Notes under the pieces: generated by a model
What the model was told of the DNA's origin: nothing
Seen by the model: the letters and a program-made list of their open reading frames with translations, nothing else
The model's database searches: none
Origin: Rhodoferax sp.
Lineage (GTDB): Bacteria > Pseudomonadota > Gammaproteobacteria > Burkholderiales > Burkholderiaceae_C
Direction: 5' to 3'
DNA length: 38,285 bases
Assembly (NCBI RefSeq): GCF_011391645.1
Contig: NZ_JAABQC010000015.1
Span: 1-38,285, forward strand
Program-made: the position numbers and the translations under genes
Shown: positions 17,525 through 27,226 of the stretch, piece by piece
Layout of the letters: each line of letters opens with the position of its first letter
Position numbering within the stretch: position 1 is the first letter of the stretch

Positions 17525-19183
17525 TTACTTTCGGAACATGGCCAGCATGCGCTGGGTGACGGCAAAGCCGCCGAACATGTTGATGGCGGTGAGGACGATC
17601 GCCGCGGCAGCCACCCAGCTGATCAGGTCGTTGGGTCGATCAGCGGCGTTGGCCCAGGGCGAGACCTGCACCAGGGCGCCGATGGCAATGATGCTGCTGA
17701 TCGCGTTGGTCACGCTCATGAGCGGTGTGTGTAATGCCGGCTTGACGTTCCAGACCACCATGTAGCCGACAAAGCAGGCCAGCACGAACACCGTGAAGTG
17801 CGACAGAAATGCCGGTGGCGCGCTTGAGCCAATCAGCCAGAACAACGCGGCAGCCACGCCGAACATGATGGCCAGCTTGCTGCCGGCCATCGGCTCGGCG
17901 TCACCACCACCATGGCCATGCGCCTTTTTGGCGGCGGGCGCGGCGGCGGCCGGCTTGGCGGCTGGCGCGGGTGGCAGCTTGGGTGCCGGGGCGGGCCAGG
18001 TGACTTCGCCTTCCTTGATGACGGTCAGGCCGCGAATGGCGTCGTCTTCCATGTTGACGTTGACAACGCCATCCTTGGTCTTGCACAACTCCTCGGCCAG
18101 CCGAAACAGGTTGCTGGCGTACAGCGTCGACGACTGCTTGGCCAGCCGGCTGACCAGGTCGGTGTAGCCGACGATGGTCACGCCGTGCTTGACCACCGCC
18201 TGGCCGGGCTCGGTCAGCTCGCAGTTGCCGCCCTGCTCGGCGGCCATGTCGACGATGACACTGCCCGGCTTCATGCTCCTGACCATCTCGGCGGTGATCA
18301 GCTTGGGCGCGGGCTTGCCGGGAATGAGCGCGGTGGTGATGATGATGTCGACCTCACGGGCCTGCTTGGCGTACATCTCGCGCTGGGCCTGCTGAAAGCC
18401 CTCGCTCATGACCTTGGCGTAGCCGCCGCCGCCGGAGCCTTCCTCTTCAAAATCAACCTTGACGAATTCGCCACCGAGGGACACCACCTGGTCAGCCACT
18501 TCGGCACGGGTGTCGTTGGCGCGCACAATGGCGCCCAGCCCGGCCGCCGTGCCAATGGCCGCCAGACCGGCAACCCCGGCACCGGCAATGAACACCTTGG
18601 CCGGCGGCACCTTGCCCGCGGCCGTGATCTGGCCGTTGAAGAAGCGGCCAAAGGCATTGGCGGCCTCAATCACGGCACGGTAGCCGGCAACACCCGCCTG
18701 CGAGGTCAGGGCGTCCATCTTCTGGGCCCGGCTGAGCATGCGCGGCAGCGCGTCGATGGCCAGCACGGTCACTTCTTTGGCGGCGAGCTGCTGCATCAGG
18801 TCGGGGTTTTGCGCGGGCCAGACGAAGCCGATCAGGATTTGCCCTGCGCGCATCAGCGCGACTTCATCGGCGGTGGGGGGTCGCACCTTGAACACGATGT
18901 CGGAGCCTGACCACAAGGCGGCGGCCGAGTCGACCACGGTGGCGCCTGCGGCGCGGTAGGTGTCGTCGGAGCAATTTGCCGCATCACCCGCACCGGATTC
19001 GACGGCGACGGAGAAACCCAGCTTGATGAGTTTTTCAACCACCTCCGGTACCGTTGCGACGCGCTTTTCTTCGGGAAAAATTTCTCGCGGGACGCCGATT
19101 CGCTGCGCAGTTTTTATTGATGGCGTGGGGGATGGATCGGCAGGTTTGTCCGATAAGCCTTGAGTGGTGGCACCAGCTTGCAT
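17525..19183 (-). CDS. pntA: NAD(P) transhydrogenase subunit alpha (fused alpha1-alpha2)
   Basis: Holds the NAD(H)-binding domain I (residues about 28-405; RIGVPREIFPEEKRVA at the start, GAGVAGLAAIGTAAGLGA as the Rossmann loop). An Ala/Pro-rich, His-containing linker follows (about 410-440). The C-terminus has the transmembrane alpha2 part with roughly four helices (PPAFLSHFTVFVLACFVGYM, then SSIIAIGALVQVS). At 552 residues it is the fused E. coli-type form. The first ~27 residues (Gln/Pro/Ser/Thr-rich) precede the conserved start of the fold and are an unusual extension; a later start is not offered by a good ATG. It is first gene of the pntAB unit. Confidence 0.95.
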   Translation of the reverse strand: MQAGATTQGLSDKPADPSPTPSIKTAQRIGVPREIFPEEKRVATVPEVVEKLIKLGFSVAVESGAGDAANCSDDTYRAAGATVVDSAAALWSGSDIVFKVRPPTADEVALMRAGQILIGFVWPAQNPDLMQQLAAKEVTVLAIDALPRMLSRAQKMDALTSQAGVAGYRAVIEAANAFGRFFNGQITAAGKVPPAKVFIAGAGVAGLAAIGTAAGLGAIVRANDTRAEVADQVVSLGGEFVKVDFEEEGSGGGGYAKVMSEGFQQAQREMYAKQAREVDIIITTALIPGKPAPKLITAEMVRSMKPGSVIVDMAAEQGGNCELTEPGQAVVKHGVTIVGYTDLVSRLAKQSSTLYASNLFRLAEELCKTKDGVVNVNMEDDAIRGLTVIKEGEVTWPAPAPKLPPAPAAKPAAAAPAAKKAHGHGGGDAEPMAGSKLAIMFGVAAALFWLIGSSAPPAFLSHFTVFVLACFVGYMVVWNVKPALHTPLMSVTNAISSIIAIGALVQVSPWANAADRPNDLISWVAAAAIVLTAINMFGGFAVTQRMLAMFRK

Positions 19184-19348
19184 GAAGCGTCTCCTCGTTT
19201 GATTATGGTCAGGTTCAAGCTAACCGCGCGAGCTTACATCAGTTTTTTCCATTTATTTGAATGCAACAAACCTACACTTTGATGCATCTCAAACTTTTGA
19301 GTCGCGCGCAGGCGACGGGCAAATCTGCATTTTGCCGATAATCAAAGC

Positions 19349-19867
19349 ATGAGCATCCGATGGAAACCCAGCGCCACAGTGGCCGCAATCATTGAACAAA
19401 ACGGCAAATTTCTGCTGGTTGAAGAGCACACCCCGGAGGGCTTGCGCCTGAATAACCCAGCCGGCCACCTCGACGAGGGCGAGCGCCTGGAGGACGGCTG
19501 TGCGCGCGAGGCGCTTGAAGAAACCATGCATCTTTTTACACCCACGCATTTGCTCGGCGTCTACATGTCACGCTTTCAACGCCCGGCCACCGCCGACCAG
19601 GACCATGAGGACATCACCTACCTGCGTTTTGCGTTTTGCGGCACGCTGGGAGCCATGCAGGCGGGGCGCAGCCTGGACACGGGCATTGTGCGCACCCTGT
19701 GGCTGAGCCCGGACGAGATTCGCGCCAGTTCTGCGCGCCACCGCAGTCCGCTCGTCATCCAGTGCATGGAGGACTATTTGCGGGGCCAGCGTTATCCGCT
19801 GTCGCTGATTCATACCGACGCCGGCGTGATCGACCTGCAGCCCGTCGCCGGCGATGGCAGAGCATGA
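19349..19867 (+). CDS. nudJ: NUDIX hydrolase, NudJ-like
   Basis: A 172-residue cytosolic pyrophosphohydrolase. It resembles E. coli NudJ (nucleoside tri/diphosphates and HMP-PP) along the chain: [12 protein letters not shown] near the start, [11 protein letters not shown], and the ending [20 protein letters not shown]. The Nudix box GHLDEGE-x7[10 protein letters not shown] keeps the Gly, the first Glu and REALEE but has Met where the consensus has Gly after EEx. Its stop overlaps the mnmA start by 4 bases (ATGA), and nudJ-mnmA adjacency is also known from E. coli, which supports the assignment. Substrate is inferred. Confidence 0.9.
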   Translation: MSIRWKPSATVAAIIEQNGKFLLVEEHTPEGLRLNNPAGHLDEGERLEDGCAREALEETMHLFTPTHLLGVYMSRFQRPATADQDHEDITYLRFAFCGTLGAMQAGRSLDTGIVRTLWLSPDEIRASSARHRSPLVIQCMEDYLRGQRYPLSLIHTDAGVIDLQPVAGDGRA

Positions 19868-20979
19868 GCGGCACAACAAAGCGGCAGCGCGTGGTGGTGG
19901 GATTGAGCGGCGGCGTGGACTCTGCCGTGACCGCCTGGCTGCTCAAGCAGCAGGGCCATGAGGTGATCGGCATCTTCATGAAGAACTGGGAGGGCGATGA
20001 CGACAGCGAGTTCTGTTCCTCCAACATCGATTTTGTCGATGCCGCCGCCGTGGCTGATGTGATCGGCATCGAGATCGAGCACGTCAACTTTGCCGCCGAG
20101 TACAAGGACCGGGTGTTTGCCGAGTTTTTGCGCGAGTACAGCGCCGGGCGCACGCCCAACCCCGACATTTTGTGCAACGCCGAGATCAAGTTCAAGGCCT
20201 TTCTCGACCACGCCATGCGCCTCGGGGCCGGAAAAATTGCCACCGGCCATTACGCGCGTGTGCGCGTCAATGCGGGCACCGGCTGCCATGAACTGCTCAA
20301 GGGGCTGGACCCGGCCAAGGATCAAAGCTACTTTTTGCACCGGCTCAACCAGAAGCAATTGGCCAACACCTGGTTTCCTGTGGGCGAATTGCTGAAAACC
20401 GAGGTGCGCCGCATCGCGCTGGAAATTGGCCTGCCCAACGCCAAAAAGAAAGACTCCACCGGCATCTGCTTCATTGGCGAGCGGCCGTTTCGTGAATTCC
20501 TGAACCGCTTTATTGCCAAGGAGCCCGGCCCGATCAGGAGCGACAAGGGTCACGTCATTGGCGAGCATGTGGGATTGAGTTTTTACACGCTGGGGCAGCG
20601 GCAGGGCCTGGGCATTGGCGGCCTCAAAGCCAAAGGGGCGCAGCGCGGTGGCGGTGACCACGCACCCTGGTTTGTGGCGCGCAAGGACATGGCAAGCAAC
20701 ACGCTTTGGGTGGTGCAGGGCCATGAGCACCCGTGGCTGCTGTCAAACGAACTCACGGCGCAGGATGCCAGTTGGGTCGCGGGCCAGCCGCCTGTTGCCA
20801 CAGCGCTGGCCGCCAAAACCCGTTACCGCCAGTTGGATGCGCCCTGCCGCCTGAGCGTTCATGCGGCTGACGCCTTCAGTCTGCAATTTTCTGAGCCGCA
20901 ATGGGCCGTCACGCCCGGCCAGTCTGCCGTGCTGTATGACGGCGAAGTCTGCCTGGGCGGCGGCGTGATCTCAGGCTAA
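19864..20979 (+). CDS. mnmA: tRNA-specific 2-thiouridylase MnmA
   Basis: Adds sulfur to U34 of Lys, Glu and Gln tRNAs using persulfide sulfur relayed from IscS. It has 371 residues. The PP-loop ATPase motif is [13 protein letters not shown] at about 13-25. The two catalytic cysteines are in [12 protein letters not shown] (near 106) and [13 protein letters not shown] (near 204). The C-terminal beta barrel follows ([11 protein letters not shown] to the end). I chose the ATG at 19864, which overlaps nudJ; the reading frame stays open further upstream but that is nudJ in another frame. It converges with the CsoR-family gene with a 4-base overlap of stops. Confidence 0.97.
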   Translation: MSGTTKRQRVVVGLSGGVDSAVTAWLLKQQGHEVIGIFMKNWEGDDDSEFCSSNIDFVDAAAVADVIGIEIEHVNFAAEYKDRVFAEFLREYSAGRTPNPDILCNAEIKFKAFLDHAMRLGAGKIATGHYARVRVNAGTGCHELLKGLDPAKDQSYFLHRLNQKQLANTWFPVGELLKTEVRRIALEIGLPNAKKKDSTGICFIGERPFREFLNRFIAKEPGPIRSDKGHVIGEHVGLSFYTLGQRQGLGIGGLKAKGAQRGGGDHAPWFVARKDMASNTLWVVQGHEHPWLLSNELTAQDASWVAGQPPVATALAAKTRYRQLDAPCRLSVHAADAFSLQFSEPQWAVTPGQSAVLYDGEVCLGGGVISG

Positions 20980-21266
20980 CCCAGGCGCGAAAGCAGGCTT
21001 TCCATGTCTTTGAGCATGGTGTCCATATTTTCCTTTTGCGCCGCGTCAGGCTCGACGCAAGTGGCCAGTTCTTGCGCCATGAAGCACATCGTCATGCGAA
21101 GGTAGGTGCTGTCGAGCGCCTTGCGCACGGCCGAGAACTGCTGGCCGATCTTCAGGCAGCTTTCGCCCTCTTCGATCATGCGCTGCACGCCTCGGATCTG
21201 GCCCTCGGCGCGCCGCAAGCGGTTCAGCACCTCGGTGCGGGCGGCTTCGTTGGTCAAGACGGTCAT
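20976..21266 (-). CDS. CsoR/CstR/FrmR-family (DUF156) transcriptional repressor, atypical cysteine set
   Basis: A 96-residue all-helical repressor. [24 protein letters not shown] is split here only to describe it: the [12 protein letters not shown] part is the DNA-contacting helix region and GESC holds the conserved Cys37. Family members bind Cu(I), Ni/Co, formaldehyde or sulfane sulfur through Cys37 and residues 25 (His) and 29 (Cys/His) positions later. Here those positions are Phe62 and Glu66, while Cys61 and Cys70 are present. A copper-CsoR or FrmR role is therefore unlikely; a thiol/persulfide sensor of CstR type using Cys37 with Cys61 or Cys70 is possible. It is last in the RND-SQR cluster, 29 bases after the DUF2892-type gene. 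Confidence 0.88.
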   Translation of the reverse strand: MTVLTNEAARTEVLNRLRRAEGQIRGVQRMIEEGESCLKIGQQFSAVRKALDSTYLRMTMCFMAQELATCVEPDAAQKENMDTMLKDMESLLSRLG

Positions 21267-21295
21267 GCGCGGCTCCCAGGGTCAAGTGTTGGCAC

Positions 21296-21520
21296 TTAGT
21301 TGGCGCAGCCAACTTTTGACTCAGGCACACCCAGCTTTTTCAGGATGATGCCCAGCGGACAAAAATTGGTGAAGCCGGATTGAAACAGATTGGCGCCCAC
21401 AAAAGCGGTAAAGGCCAGCGCCCACTTGCTCACAAACAGCGGGCTGCCTTCGACCCCCAAAGCCAGGGAAATCATGATGAACAGGCCGGCAAAGACCAAG
21501 ATGTAACGTTGAACGGTCAT
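21296..21520 (-). CDS. DUF2892-type small inner membrane protein
   Basis: A 74-residue protein with two hydrophobic helices (about 5-24 and 33-52), then FTNFCPLGIILKKLGV, a conserved ending of the DUF2892/YgaP-like membrane domain. In other bacteria this domain is fused to or sits beside rhodaneses and sulfide-handling genes. Cys54 follows the second helix and Cys72 lies near the end. It lies 17 bases after the SQR-like gene. Function is unknown; a role in moving or anchoring reactive sulfur at the membrane is inferred from context. Confidence 0.85.
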   Translation of the reverse strand: MTVQRYILVFAGLFIMISLALGVEGSPLFVSKWALAFTAFVGANLFQSGFTNFCPLGIILKKLGVPESKVGCAN

Positions 21521-21537
21521 GGTAAAAACTCCTTTGA

Positions 21538-22824
21538 TTACTTGTTGAGACGATTGATGCCGAGCAAACCCATGATGTATTTTTCATAGATGGGCTCGGA
21601 GGTGCCTTTTTTCAGCTTGCGCATGAAATACTTTTCGTAGGCAATTTTGGCCAGGTGCACCCACTTGCCTTTCTTGAACCAGTTCACATTGCGCGGGGGA
21701 ATTTGCGGCAGGGCCACAAAGGCCGCGCCGGTGTCGCCCATGTCGGCCAGGCACACAGCGTTCCAGGTGCCCTTGGCCGTGGCCGGCTTGCCCGCCAGGT
21801 CGTCGGCGATGTTGTGGCAGATGGCGGTCATCATGCTTTCAATCATGTAGCCAGTTTTGGGGCAACCGGTCGGTACCGGCGTGACTTCCACCGGCGGAAT
21901 GGCCACGCATACCCCGGCCGAATAAATGTTGCGGTAGGCCTTGCTGCGCTGGAACTCGTCAATCAGAACCATGCCGCGCGGGTTGCACAAATTGGGTACC
22001 GCCGCCACGGCATCCACCCCCTTGAAGGCCGGCAGCATCATCGACAGCTTGAACGGCACTTCGTGGTCCTTGAGCGCGTTGCCCTGGTCATCGAGTTGCG
22101 TGGTGAACAATTTACCCGCCTCGACCTTGGTGGTTTTGGCGTTGGTGATCCACTTGACGTCACGGTTGCGAAACTCGGACTCCAGCATCGACTTGCTGTC
22201 ACCCACGCCCCCCAGCCCGAGATGGCCGATATAGGGCTCGCTGGTGACGTAGGTGATGGGCACCTTGTTGCGCAGTTTGCGGCGACGCAAGTCGGTGTCA
22301 AGAATCATTGTGAACTCGTACGCCGGGCCAAAGCAGCTCGCACCCGGCATGGCACCGACCACGATCGGGCCAGGGTTCTTTAAAAATTCTTCGTAGTCGG
22401 CAAAGAAGGCCTGCGCGTGATCCACATGGCAAATGGAATGGGTAAAACCGCCGCCACCCGACTTTGCCGGGCCAGCACCCGCCACCTCGTCAAAGGCCAG
22501 CTTGGGGCCGGTGGCGATCAGCAGATAGTCGTAATCCAGTGTCTCACCGTCCAGCAAGGTCAGTTTGCTGGCATCGGCGTCGATGTGGGTAACCGCCTTG
22601 CCAATGAAGCCGATCTTTTTGCGCGCCAGATAGGGCGCAATCGGCAGGGTGACGGCCTCTCGCTCGCGCCAGCCCACCGCAACCCACGGGTTGCTGGGCA
22701 CAAACTGAAAGTAGTCGGTGCTGTTGACCACCGTGATGCGATGCTCCGGGGGCAGCATTTCCCGCAGTTCGTAGGCGGCTGGCATGCCGCCGATCCCTGC
22801 ACCCATGATGACGATGTGAGCCAT
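21538..22824 (-). CDS. sqr: Sulfide:quinone oxidoreductase-like FAD flavoprotein
   Basis: A 428-residue FAD-dependent oxidoreductase that likely oxidises sulfide to sulfane sulfur and passes electrons to quinone at the membrane face. The FAD Rossmann motif is IVIMGAGIGGMPAAYEL. LIATGPKLAFDEV is the second conserved ATG motif. PGASCFGPAYEF (Cys164) and PTGCPKTGYMIES (Cys321) match the redox-active cysteine pair of SQR; Cys132 is a third. YSAGVCVAIPP is near the FAD-contacting C-terminal motif. The end has amphipathic basic segments (FMRKLKKG) suited to membrane docking. It follows the RND pump by 24 bases. The exact SQR class is not assigned; flavocytochrome c dehydrogenase is less likely as no cytochrome partner is present. 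Confidence 0.9.
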   Translation of the reverse strand: MAHIVIMGAGIGGMPAAYELREMLPPEHRITVVNSTDYFQFVPSNPWVAVGWREREAVTLPIAPYLARKKIGFIGKAVTHIDADASKLTLLDGETLDYDYLLIATGPKLAFDEVAGAGPAKSGGGGFTHSICHVDHAQAFFADYEEFLKNPGPIVVGAMPGASCFGPAYEFTMILDTDLRRRKLRNKVPITYVTSEPYIGHLGLGGVGDSKSMLESEFRNRDVKWITNAKTTKVEAGKLFTTQLDDQGNALKDHEVPFKLSMMLPAFKGVDAVAAVPNLCNPRGMVLIDEFQRSKAYRNIYSAGVCVAIPPVEVTPVPTGCPKTGYMIESMMTAICHNIADDLAGKPATAKGTWNAVCLADMGDTGAAFVALPQIPPRNVNWFKKGKWVHLAKIAYEKYFMRKLKKGTSEPIYEKYIMGLLGINRLNK

Positions 22825-22848
22825 GTCCTGTCTCCTGAATAGTTAACG

Positions 22849-25800
22849 TTAATGAGTCTTGCCAAGCACAACCGGCGCATCTGTGCGCGCCTCCATACGG
22901 CGCCGGTACAGCGCGTAATACAACACCGGAATCACCACCAGCGTGAGCAGGGTGGACACCAGAATGCCAAAAATCAGGGAGATCGCGAGCCCGTTGAAAA
23001 TCGGGTCATCCAGAATGAAGAAGGCACCGATCATGGCCGCCAGCCCGGTCAGGGCGATGGGTTGCGCGCGCACCGCGGCCGACTGCACCACCGCCTCCTT
23101 GAACGCCACGCCCTGCGCCACCTGCAGCTCGATAAAGTCCACCAGCAAGATGGAATTGCGCACGATGATGCCCGCCAGCGCGATCATGCCGATCATCGAG
23201 GTGGCGGTGAACTGCGCGCCCAGCAGGGCATGGCCCGGCATGACGCCAATGATGGTGAGCGGAATCGGCGCCATGATCACCAGCGGGGTCAGATAGCTCC
23301 TGAACTGCGCCACCACCAGCAGGTAGATCAGGATCAGGCCCACACCGTAGGCCGCGCCCATGTCCCGGAAAGTGTCATAGGTGATCTGCCACTCACCGTC
23401 CCACTTGATTGAATACTGGCGAAACGGGTCGCTGGGCTGCGAGATCCAATACTCGCCCAGTTCGCCCGTGCCTGGCAACGCCGCCGCCTGCAACTTGTCA
23501 CGGATGGCAAACAAACCATACAACGGCGAGTCGAGCTTGCCCGCCATGTCACCAAAGACGTAGCTGACCCCCTGCAGATTCTTGGTAAAGAAAGGCTTGT
23601 CGATAACACCTGTTTCCACCTGCACCAACTCTGACAAGGGAACCATCTGGCCATTGGCAGCGCGCAAAGGCATGGCCAGAATGGCATCCAGCCCCACCTG
23701 GTCGCCCAGCGGCAACTGCAGCCGTACCGGCACCGGGTACTTGGTGTGGCCGTCATGCAAAAAGGCGGCATCCACCCCGCTGAGCGCAATGGCCGCCGTC
23801 TGCGCCACCATTGCCACCGGAATCCCCAGGGACTCGGCACGCTGACGGCGCACCCGCAGGTAGGCGCGTGGCGCGTCATCCTTGAGCGAGGTGTCCACGC
23901 CCACAATGTCGGGTGTGGCAATAAAGGCTTGCGCCACCCGGCGCGCCAGCGCCTGGCGCCCGGCCTCATCCGGGCCATAAACCTCGGCCACCAGCGGCGA
24001 CATCACCGGGGGACCTGGCGGCACTTCGACCACCTTGACAAGGGCATGGTGGTGCGCGCCAATTTTCTCCAGCGCCGGTCGCAAGCGCTGGGCAATGGCG
24101 TGGCTCTTGTCGCTGCGGTGCTGCTTGTCGACCAGGTTGACCTGCAAGTCGCCCTGCTCGGCATCGGCGCGCAGGTAATACTGGCGCACCAGACCATTGA
24201 AAGTGATCGGCGAAGCCGTGCCGGCATAGGCCTGCAGGTTCAGCACCTCGGGTTGCTGCGCCAGATACGCGCCCAGCTCATGCAGGGCGGCGGCGGTGTT
24301 TTCAAGCGGCGTGCCGGCCGGCATTTCGACCACCACCTGGAACTCGCTCTTGTTGTCAAAGGGCAGCATCTTGAGCACCACCCACTGCACCAGCGTCAGG
24401 CCGACCGACAGCAGCAAGGCCACCAAAATGCCCAAAAACAGCAGCCAGCGCTTTTTGGCACTGTTCAAAAATGGCGTCAGCGCAAAGGTAAACAGTCGCT
24501 GCAGTTTGGGGCCCAGCCCGGAGGGCGCCGCCGTGGCATCGCCGTGCTTGTGCTGGGGCATGACCTTGAGCGCCAGCCAGGGCGTCACGGTGAACGCAAT
24601 GACCAGCGAAATCGCCATGCCCAGGCTGGCGTTGATCGGGATCGGGCTCATGTAGGGGCCCATCAAACCGCTCACAAATGCCATGGGCAGCAAGGCCGCG
24701 ATCACCGTCAGCGTGGCCAGAATGGTGGGGCCACCCACTTCATCCACGGCGGTCGGAATGATCTCGCGCAGGCTGCGCTCGGGATACAGATTTTGGTGGC
24801 GATGGATGTTTTCCACCACCACAATCGCATCATCGACCAGAATGCCGATGGAAAAAATGAGCGCAAACAACGACACCCGGTTCAGCGTGAAGCCCCAGGC
24901 CCAGGAGGCAAACAGGGTGGCCATCAGCGTCAGGATCACGGCGACGCCCACAATCACGGCCTCGCGCCGGCCCAGCGCAAAACCCACCAGCAGAATCACC
25001 GAGCCGGTGGCAAATGCCAGTTTCTGGATCAGCTTGTTGGCTTTGTCCGCCGCTGTTTCACCGTAGTCCCGGGTGATGGTGGTTTGGATGTTGCCGGGGA
25101 TCACGGTGTTGCCGAGTTCCTGCACCCGCGCGCGCACCGCGCGCGACACATCCACGGCATTGGTGCCCGGCTTTTTGGTCACCGTCAGGGTCAGCGCCGG
25201 ATAGACACCACCGGCAGCCACGCCCTCGTCAGCCACCGGCCCGTGCAAGGGCGCAGCCGCCCCTGGCGTGTACCAGACATAGCGCTGCGGCAATTGCGCG
25301 CCGGTCTCAATGCGCGCCACTTCCCGCAGGAACACCGGCAGGCCTTTGCTGACGCCCACCACCAGGTCGCCGACATCTTGCGCCGAGCGCAAAAATTCGC
25401 CCGTTTCCACGCTCAGCATCTGCCCGCCGGGCACCTGCGAATCGAGCACGGCACCCGAGGGCATGCTGACGTTGGCAGCTGCCAGCGTGGCCTTGAGCGA
25501 CAGCACATCGACCCCGCGCTCGCGCAGCCGCACCGGATCCAGCCACACATTCACGGCCCGGTCCGGCCCGCCGATGGACTGCACTTCGCGGGTGCCCGGC
25601 ACACGCTTCAATTCTGCCTCGAGCGTGTTCGCCACCCGCTCCAGGTCGACGGCCGGCAGGGCGTCCTTGCTCCACAAAGTCACCGCCAGCACCGGCACAT
25701 CGTCAATGCCCTTGGGCTTGACGATGGGCGTGAGTGTGCCGAGTTCGCGCGGCAGCCAGTCCTGGTTGGCGTTGAGCACGTCATACAGGCGCACCAGCGC

Positions 25801-26142
25801 CTCGGTGCGTGGCACGCCCACCTTGAACTGCACCGTGATCACCGCCAGGCCGGGGCGCGCCACCGAATAGGTGTGTTCAATACCGGCAATCTGGCTGAGC
25901 ACCTGCTCGGCCGGACGCGCCACCATGTTGTGCACATCCGCGCTGCTGGCCCCTGGGAAAGGAATCAGCACGTTGGCCATGGTGACGTTGATTTGCGGCT
26001 CTTCTTCACGTGGCGTCACCAGCACGGCAAACAGGCCCAGCAGCAGCGCCACCAAGGCCAGCAAGGGCGTGATGGCGTTGAGCTTGAAAGCCCGCGCCAT
26101 GCGCCCTGAAATACCCAATGGGGAATTGTTCGACATGCTCAT
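22849..26142 (-). CDS. RND efflux transporter permease (AcrB/HAE-like)
   Basis: A 1097-residue inner membrane proton-driven pump. The pattern is one N-terminal helix (ITPLLALVALLLGLFAVLVT), a large periplasmic loop, six helices, a second large loop (about 590-910) and six more helices. The TM4 motif GILVDDAIVVVENIH carries the paired Asp of the proton relay, so it should be active. PREEEPQI after helix 1 is typical of this subfamily, not of CzcA heavy-metal pumps. The ending is SLIFGILVSTLLTLVVIPVLY. It follows the adaptor with a 1-base gap. Substrate unknown; linkage to sulfide oxidation suggests sulfur compounds or toxicants formed with them. Confidence 0.93.
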   Translation of the reverse strand: MSMSNNSPLGISGRMARAFKLNAITPLLALVALLLGLFAVLVTPREEEPQINVTMANVLIPFPGASSADVHNMVARPAEQVLSQIAGIEHTYSVARPGLAVITVQFKVGVPRTEALVRLYDVLNANQDWLPRELGTLTPIVKPKGIDDVPVLAVTLWSKDALPAVDLERVANTLEAELKRVPGTREVQSIGGPDRAVNVWLDPVRLRERGVDVLSLKATLAAANVSMPSGAVLDSQVPGGQMLSVETGEFLRSAQDVGDLVVGVSKGLPVFLREVARIETGAQLPQRYVWYTPGAAAPLHGPVADEGVAAGGVYPALTLTVTKKPGTNAVDVSRAVRARVQELGNTVIPGNIQTTITRDYGETAADKANKLIQKLAFATGSVILLVGFALGRREAVIVGVAVILTLMATLFASWAWGFTLNRVSLFALIFSIGILVDDAIVVVENIHRHQNLYPERSLREIIPTAVDEVGGPTILATLTVIAALLPMAFVSGLMGPYMSPIPINASLGMAISLVIAFTVTPWLALKVMPQHKHGDATAAPSGLGPKLQRLFTFALTPFLNSAKKRWLLFLGILVALLLSVGLTLVQWVVLKMLPFDNKSEFQVVVEMPAGTPLENTAAALHELGAYLAQQPEVLNLQAYAGTASPITFNGLVRQYYLRADAEQGDLQVNLVDKQHRSDKSHAIAQRLRPALEKIGAHHHALVKVVEVPPGPPVMSPLVAEVYGPDEAGRQALARRVAQAFIATPDIVGVDTSLKDDAPRAYLRVRRQRAESLGIPVAMVAQTAAIALSGVDAAFLHDGHTKYPVPVRLQLPLGDQVGLDAILAMPLRAANGQMVPLSELVQVETGVIDKPFFTKNLQGVSYVFGDMAGKLDSPLYGLFAIRDKLQAAALPGTGELGEYWISQPSDPFRQYSIKWDGEWQITYDTFRDMGAAYGVGLILIYLLVVAQFRSYLTPLVIMAPIPLTIIGVMPGHALLGAQFTATSMIGMIALAGIIVRNSILLVDFIELQVAQGVAFKEAVVQSAAVRAQPIALTGLAAMIGAFFILDDPIFNGLAISLIFGILVSTLLTLVVIPVLYYALYRRRMEARTDAPVVLGKTH

Positions 26143-26143
26143 C

Positions 26144-27211
26144 TCACTTTGCCGCGCTGGCGGCGGGCTGGGCTCCTGCCAGGCCGCCGCGCACCGGCTC
26201 CAGCGCCACCCGGTCGGCTTCGCTCAGGCCGGCCAGCACTTCAATGCCTTGCGCGCCGTGCTCGGCACCCAGGCGAATCGCCTTGAGTGCAAAACCCTGG
26301 CCCGACACCACATACACGGCGGTCAGTTCGCCGCGGCGCAGCACCGCCGCCGCAGGAATCAGCAAACGCTGCGACTGGCCGGCGGCAAAGCGCACCCGCA
26401 CCTGCTGCCCCGGCAGCAAGCCGCTGGCGGCGCTGGCAGGCAATTCGAGTCGCCACTCAATGGTCTGCGACACCGCATCTGCCGTTGGCAAATGGCTGCT
26501 CTGGCTGGGCCGGATCCATTGCGGCGACCCGTCTGCCGCGCGCACCTGCACCTCCACCAGGGCGCTGCCCTGCACCAGTGCCGAGCGGGAAACCGGCACC
26601 TGCACGACGGCCCGCAAGGGCAGGGGCGCATACAGCGTCAACAACGGCGTGCCCGGAACAGCCAGGTCACCCGCCTCAGAGAGCGTTTGCAGCACAAAGG
26701 CATCAAACGGCGCCGTCACCCGGGTAAAACCCTGCGACAAACCCGACAGCTTTTCACCCGCGCTGGCCTGGTCGCGGCCCGCTTGCGCTGATTTGAGCTG
26801 GGCATCGGCCGTGTCCATGGCCGCCTTGCTGACAAAGCCCTGGGCCAGCAGCTCGCGAGTGCGGTCAAAGTTGGCCTGCGCGTTGCGCAGTTCGGCCTGC
26901 GCCTGGGCGGCCTGCGCCCGGCTGCGCTGCACGCCGGTCTGGGTTTCACTGTCGTCGATGGTGGCCAGCAACTGCCCGGCACGCACCGGGTCACCCGCCT
27001 TGACGGCGAGCGTGACAATGCGGCCCGAGGCCTGCGCCGACACCGTGCTTTGCTTGACCGGCTGCACCACGCCATCCATCTCAAACCCGCTGCCCACGGC
27101 GGCAAGCTTCACCGCCGCCACAGGCACCTGCGGCGGCGTCTGGGCGTTCAAGGGCGGCACTGCCAGGGCCATGAGAGCAACCAATGCACCCAATAAAAAA
27201 GACTGTCGCAT
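26144..27211 (-). CDS. RND efflux periplasmic adaptor subunit (MFP)
   Basis: A 355-residue adaptor bridging pump and outer membrane channel. A Sec signal peptide (MRQSFLLGALVALMALA... ending near PLNAQ, residue 24) has no lipobox Cys, so it is probably not a lipoprotein. The lipoyl/barrel-sandwich half-motifs are VSAQASGRIVTLAVKAGDPV near 58-77 and TRVTAPFDAFV near 165. An alpha-helical hairpin rich in Ala/Gln sits between them (RAQAAQAQAELRNAQANF). The beta-barrel and membrane-proximal domains follow. It is first gene of the five-gene cluster, so no TolC-like protein is encoded with it here. The start has an AAGGAAG ribosome site. Confidence 0.93.
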   Translation of the reverse strand: MRQSFLLGALVALMALAVPPLNAQTPPQVPVAAVKLAAVGSGFEMDGVVQPVKQSTVSAQASGRIVTLAVKAGDPVRAGQLLATIDDSETQTGVQRSRAQAAQAQAELRNAQANFDRTRELLAQGFVSKAAMDTADAQLKSAQAGRDQASAGEKLSGLSQGFTRVTAPFDAFVLQTLSEAGDLAVPGTPLLTLYAPLPLRAVVQVPVSRSALVQGSALVEVQVRAADGSPQWIRPSQSSHLPTADAVSQTIEWRLELPASAASGLLPGQQVRVRFAAGQSQRLLIPAAAVLRRGELTAVYVVSGQGFALKAIRLGAEHGAQGIEVLAGLSEADRVALEPVRGGLAGAQPAASAAK

Positions 27212-27226
27212 AAAGCTTCCTTCAAG

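Noticed and set aside
23746..26109. Open frame of about 787 codons antisense to the RND pump
   Set aside because: The opposite strand encodes a complete RND permease with all motifs; the antisense product is Gln/His/Arg-rich noise.
22849..27211. Heavy-metal CzcA/CusA-type efflux system
   Set aside because: The pump has HAE-type TM4 (DDAIVVVEN) and an EEEPQI start, with no metal-binding Met or His clusters; metal export is therefore not claimed.
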